Shown piece after piece: positions 63,192 to 64,000 of a stretch of DNA of 64,000 nucleotides. A program made the position numbers and the translations under genes. Below the pieces are notes generated by a model. That model was not told the DNA's origin. It saw only the letters and a list, made by a program, of their open reading frames with translations, and ran no database searches. Numbering within the stretch: position 1 is the stretch's first letter; every line of letters begins with the position of its first letter. Origin of the DNA: Methanoregula sp. (lineage in GTDB: Archaea > Halobacteriota > Methanomicrobia > Methanomicrobiales > Methanospirillaceae); the NCBI GenBank assembly GCA_041645435.1, contig JBAZQB010000004.1:310001-374000 (forward strand), written 5' to 3'.

Positions 63192-63314
63192 ACTAAAAAT
63201 CTGTTGTACTCCTGATAAAACCGACGGTGACTGCGAAAATGTTCGCTCTTTTCTTCTGAATAAAAACAAAGGTGGGAATACTACCCTTTCAGGTGCATCC
63301 CCCTGCAGGGGAGC

Positions 63315-63911
63315 TCACTCTACCTTTGCCCACACGTACGCAAACCGCTGGAACGCGGTGATATGCCCGAAGATACCAAAGAGTAACAGCAGCCAGCCGA
63401 ACCAGCCGAGCCCATAGAGACTTATAGGGGCGATGAGGTCGATGAGGCCGACAACCATGATCAGGACGAGCCGGTCTGCCCTGCCCAGCAGTCCGCCATA
63501 ATAGCGCCCGACACCCACCGCCTGCGCCTGTGTGCCGAGATAGGAGGACATCAGCACCCCGGTGAGTGCCAGTACGCCGATCTGCCACGGCACCATCCCC
63601 CCGGCAAAGATACCGGTGATAATGAAGATATCCGCGTACCGGTCCACCGCATGATCGAGGAAGTCACCCCGTTTGCTCTGGCACTTCATCTCGCGGGCAA
63701 CCGCTCCGTCCATCGAGTCACAGAATGCATTGAGGGCGACTGCTGCAACGCCCCAGAGTTCGAGCCGCAGGTAAAACAGGATGCCGGCTGCAGCAGATGC
63801 GATCAGGGCAGCGATCGTAAAGAAGTTCGGCGTCAGCCGGCACCGGATTGCAATCGCAACCAGCGGATCGAAATAGACTTTCACATGGGAACGGTACTGG
63901 TCGAGCGTCAT
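63315..63911 (-). CDS. CDP-alcohol phosphotransferase, probable archaetidylinositol-phosphate synthase
   Basis: 198 residues with about six membrane helices, the normal size. The catalytic signature DG-x2-AR-x8-G-x3-D-x3-D is complete: DSMDGAVAREM, then SKRGDFLDHAVDRYADI. Such enzymes join a CDP-activated archaeal diether lipid to a polar head group. The residues around the motif fit the archaetidylinositol phosphate synthase group, which uses inositol-1-phosphate, but other head groups cannot be excluded from sequence. The ATG directly follows the TAA of the gene upstream, so the two are translationally linked. Confidence 0.9.
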   Translation of the reverse strand: MTLDQYRSHVKVYFDPLVAIAIRCRLTPNFFTIAALIASAAAGILFYLRLELWGVAAVALNAFCDSMDGAVAREMKCQSKRGDFLDHAVDRYADIFIITGIFAGGMVPWQIGVLALTGVLMSSYLGTQAQAVGVGRYYGGLLGRADRLVLIMVVGLIDLIAPISLYGLGWFGWLLLLFGIFGHITAFQRFAYVWAKVE

Positions 63912-64000
63912 TTAATGCACCTCTAAAAAGCCGGACCAGTCGATCAGACCGAACTGGGCCGGAAGCTTTCCTGCAACAAACCCTTCGATCTGGTCAGCAC
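63912..64000 (-). CDS. C-terminal end of an unidentified gene, cut by the window edge
   Basis: The last 28 codons are visible: DQIEGFVAGKLPAQFGLIDW, then SGFLEVH and TAA. The TAA is followed at once by the ATG of the CDP-alcohol phosphotransferase gene, implying one operon. Too little remains to name the family. Confidence 0.7.
   Translation of the reverse strand, partial: ADQIEGFVAGKLPAQFGLIDWSGFLEVH

Noticed and set aside
1..64000. CRISPR array, tRNA or rRNA genes, integrase or transposase
   Set aside because: Looked for evenly spaced direct repeats, tRNA T-loop/acceptor patterns and recombinase motifs; none was recognised. Small RNAs cannot be excluded by eye.

Overview
The window looks like a chromosomal segment from a methanogenic archaeon of the Methanomicrobiales (Methanoregula-like). 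This rests on a group II chaperonin (thermosome), a YcaO-TfuA pair of the kind that thioamidates methyl-coenzyme M reductase, a CDP-alcohol phosphotransferase of the archaetidylinositol-phosphate synthase type, archaeal TATA-box promoters, and very large PAS-rich histidine kinases typical of this order. The genus is an inference; no rRNA or tRNA gene was seen.

Positions 1-56035 are dominated by signal transduction. I count 13 complete sensor histidine kinases (one split by an in-frame amber stop), one truncated giant receiver-PAS-GAF protein running off the left edge, one stand-alone receiver, and one receiver-PAS-PAS protein, carrying about 61 PAS domains in all. Input modules include MASE3-type seven-helix domains, Cache domains, a recurring four-helix membrane domain, GAF domains and N-terminal receivers. 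Two kinase chemistries coexist: a HisKA-like class with the motif TRHDIRNQ or TRHDINNQ (or SHDLKSP), and a HisKA_2 class with HHRVKNN. No DNA-binding output domain is encoded with them, so their targets are not visible here. Between the kinases lie severed kinase tails, a severed DUF4143 ATPase tail, an intact DUF4143 ATPase, an orphan RelE-like toxin, and two families of dispersed non-coding repeats. One family is a roughly 250-bp MITE-like element present five times. The other is a roughly 150-bp element whose two best copies are inverted around a three-gene cassette at 26.3-28.0 kb.

That cassette (a GAF-like sensor protein, a coiled-coil protein resembling a histidine-kinase dimerisation helix without its histidine, and a KaiC/RecA-like protein without a Walker A motif) is the best candidate for an undescribed signalling unit.

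Positions 56.2-64 kb are ordinary archaeal chromosome: a metallo-beta-lactamase fold protein, ycaO and tfuA with overlapping reading frames, a membrane-anchored AlbA_2 (Schlafen-type) protein, the thermosome, a cysteine-rich lipoprotein and the CDP-alcohol phosphotransferase, which directly follows the end of another gene cut by the right edge.
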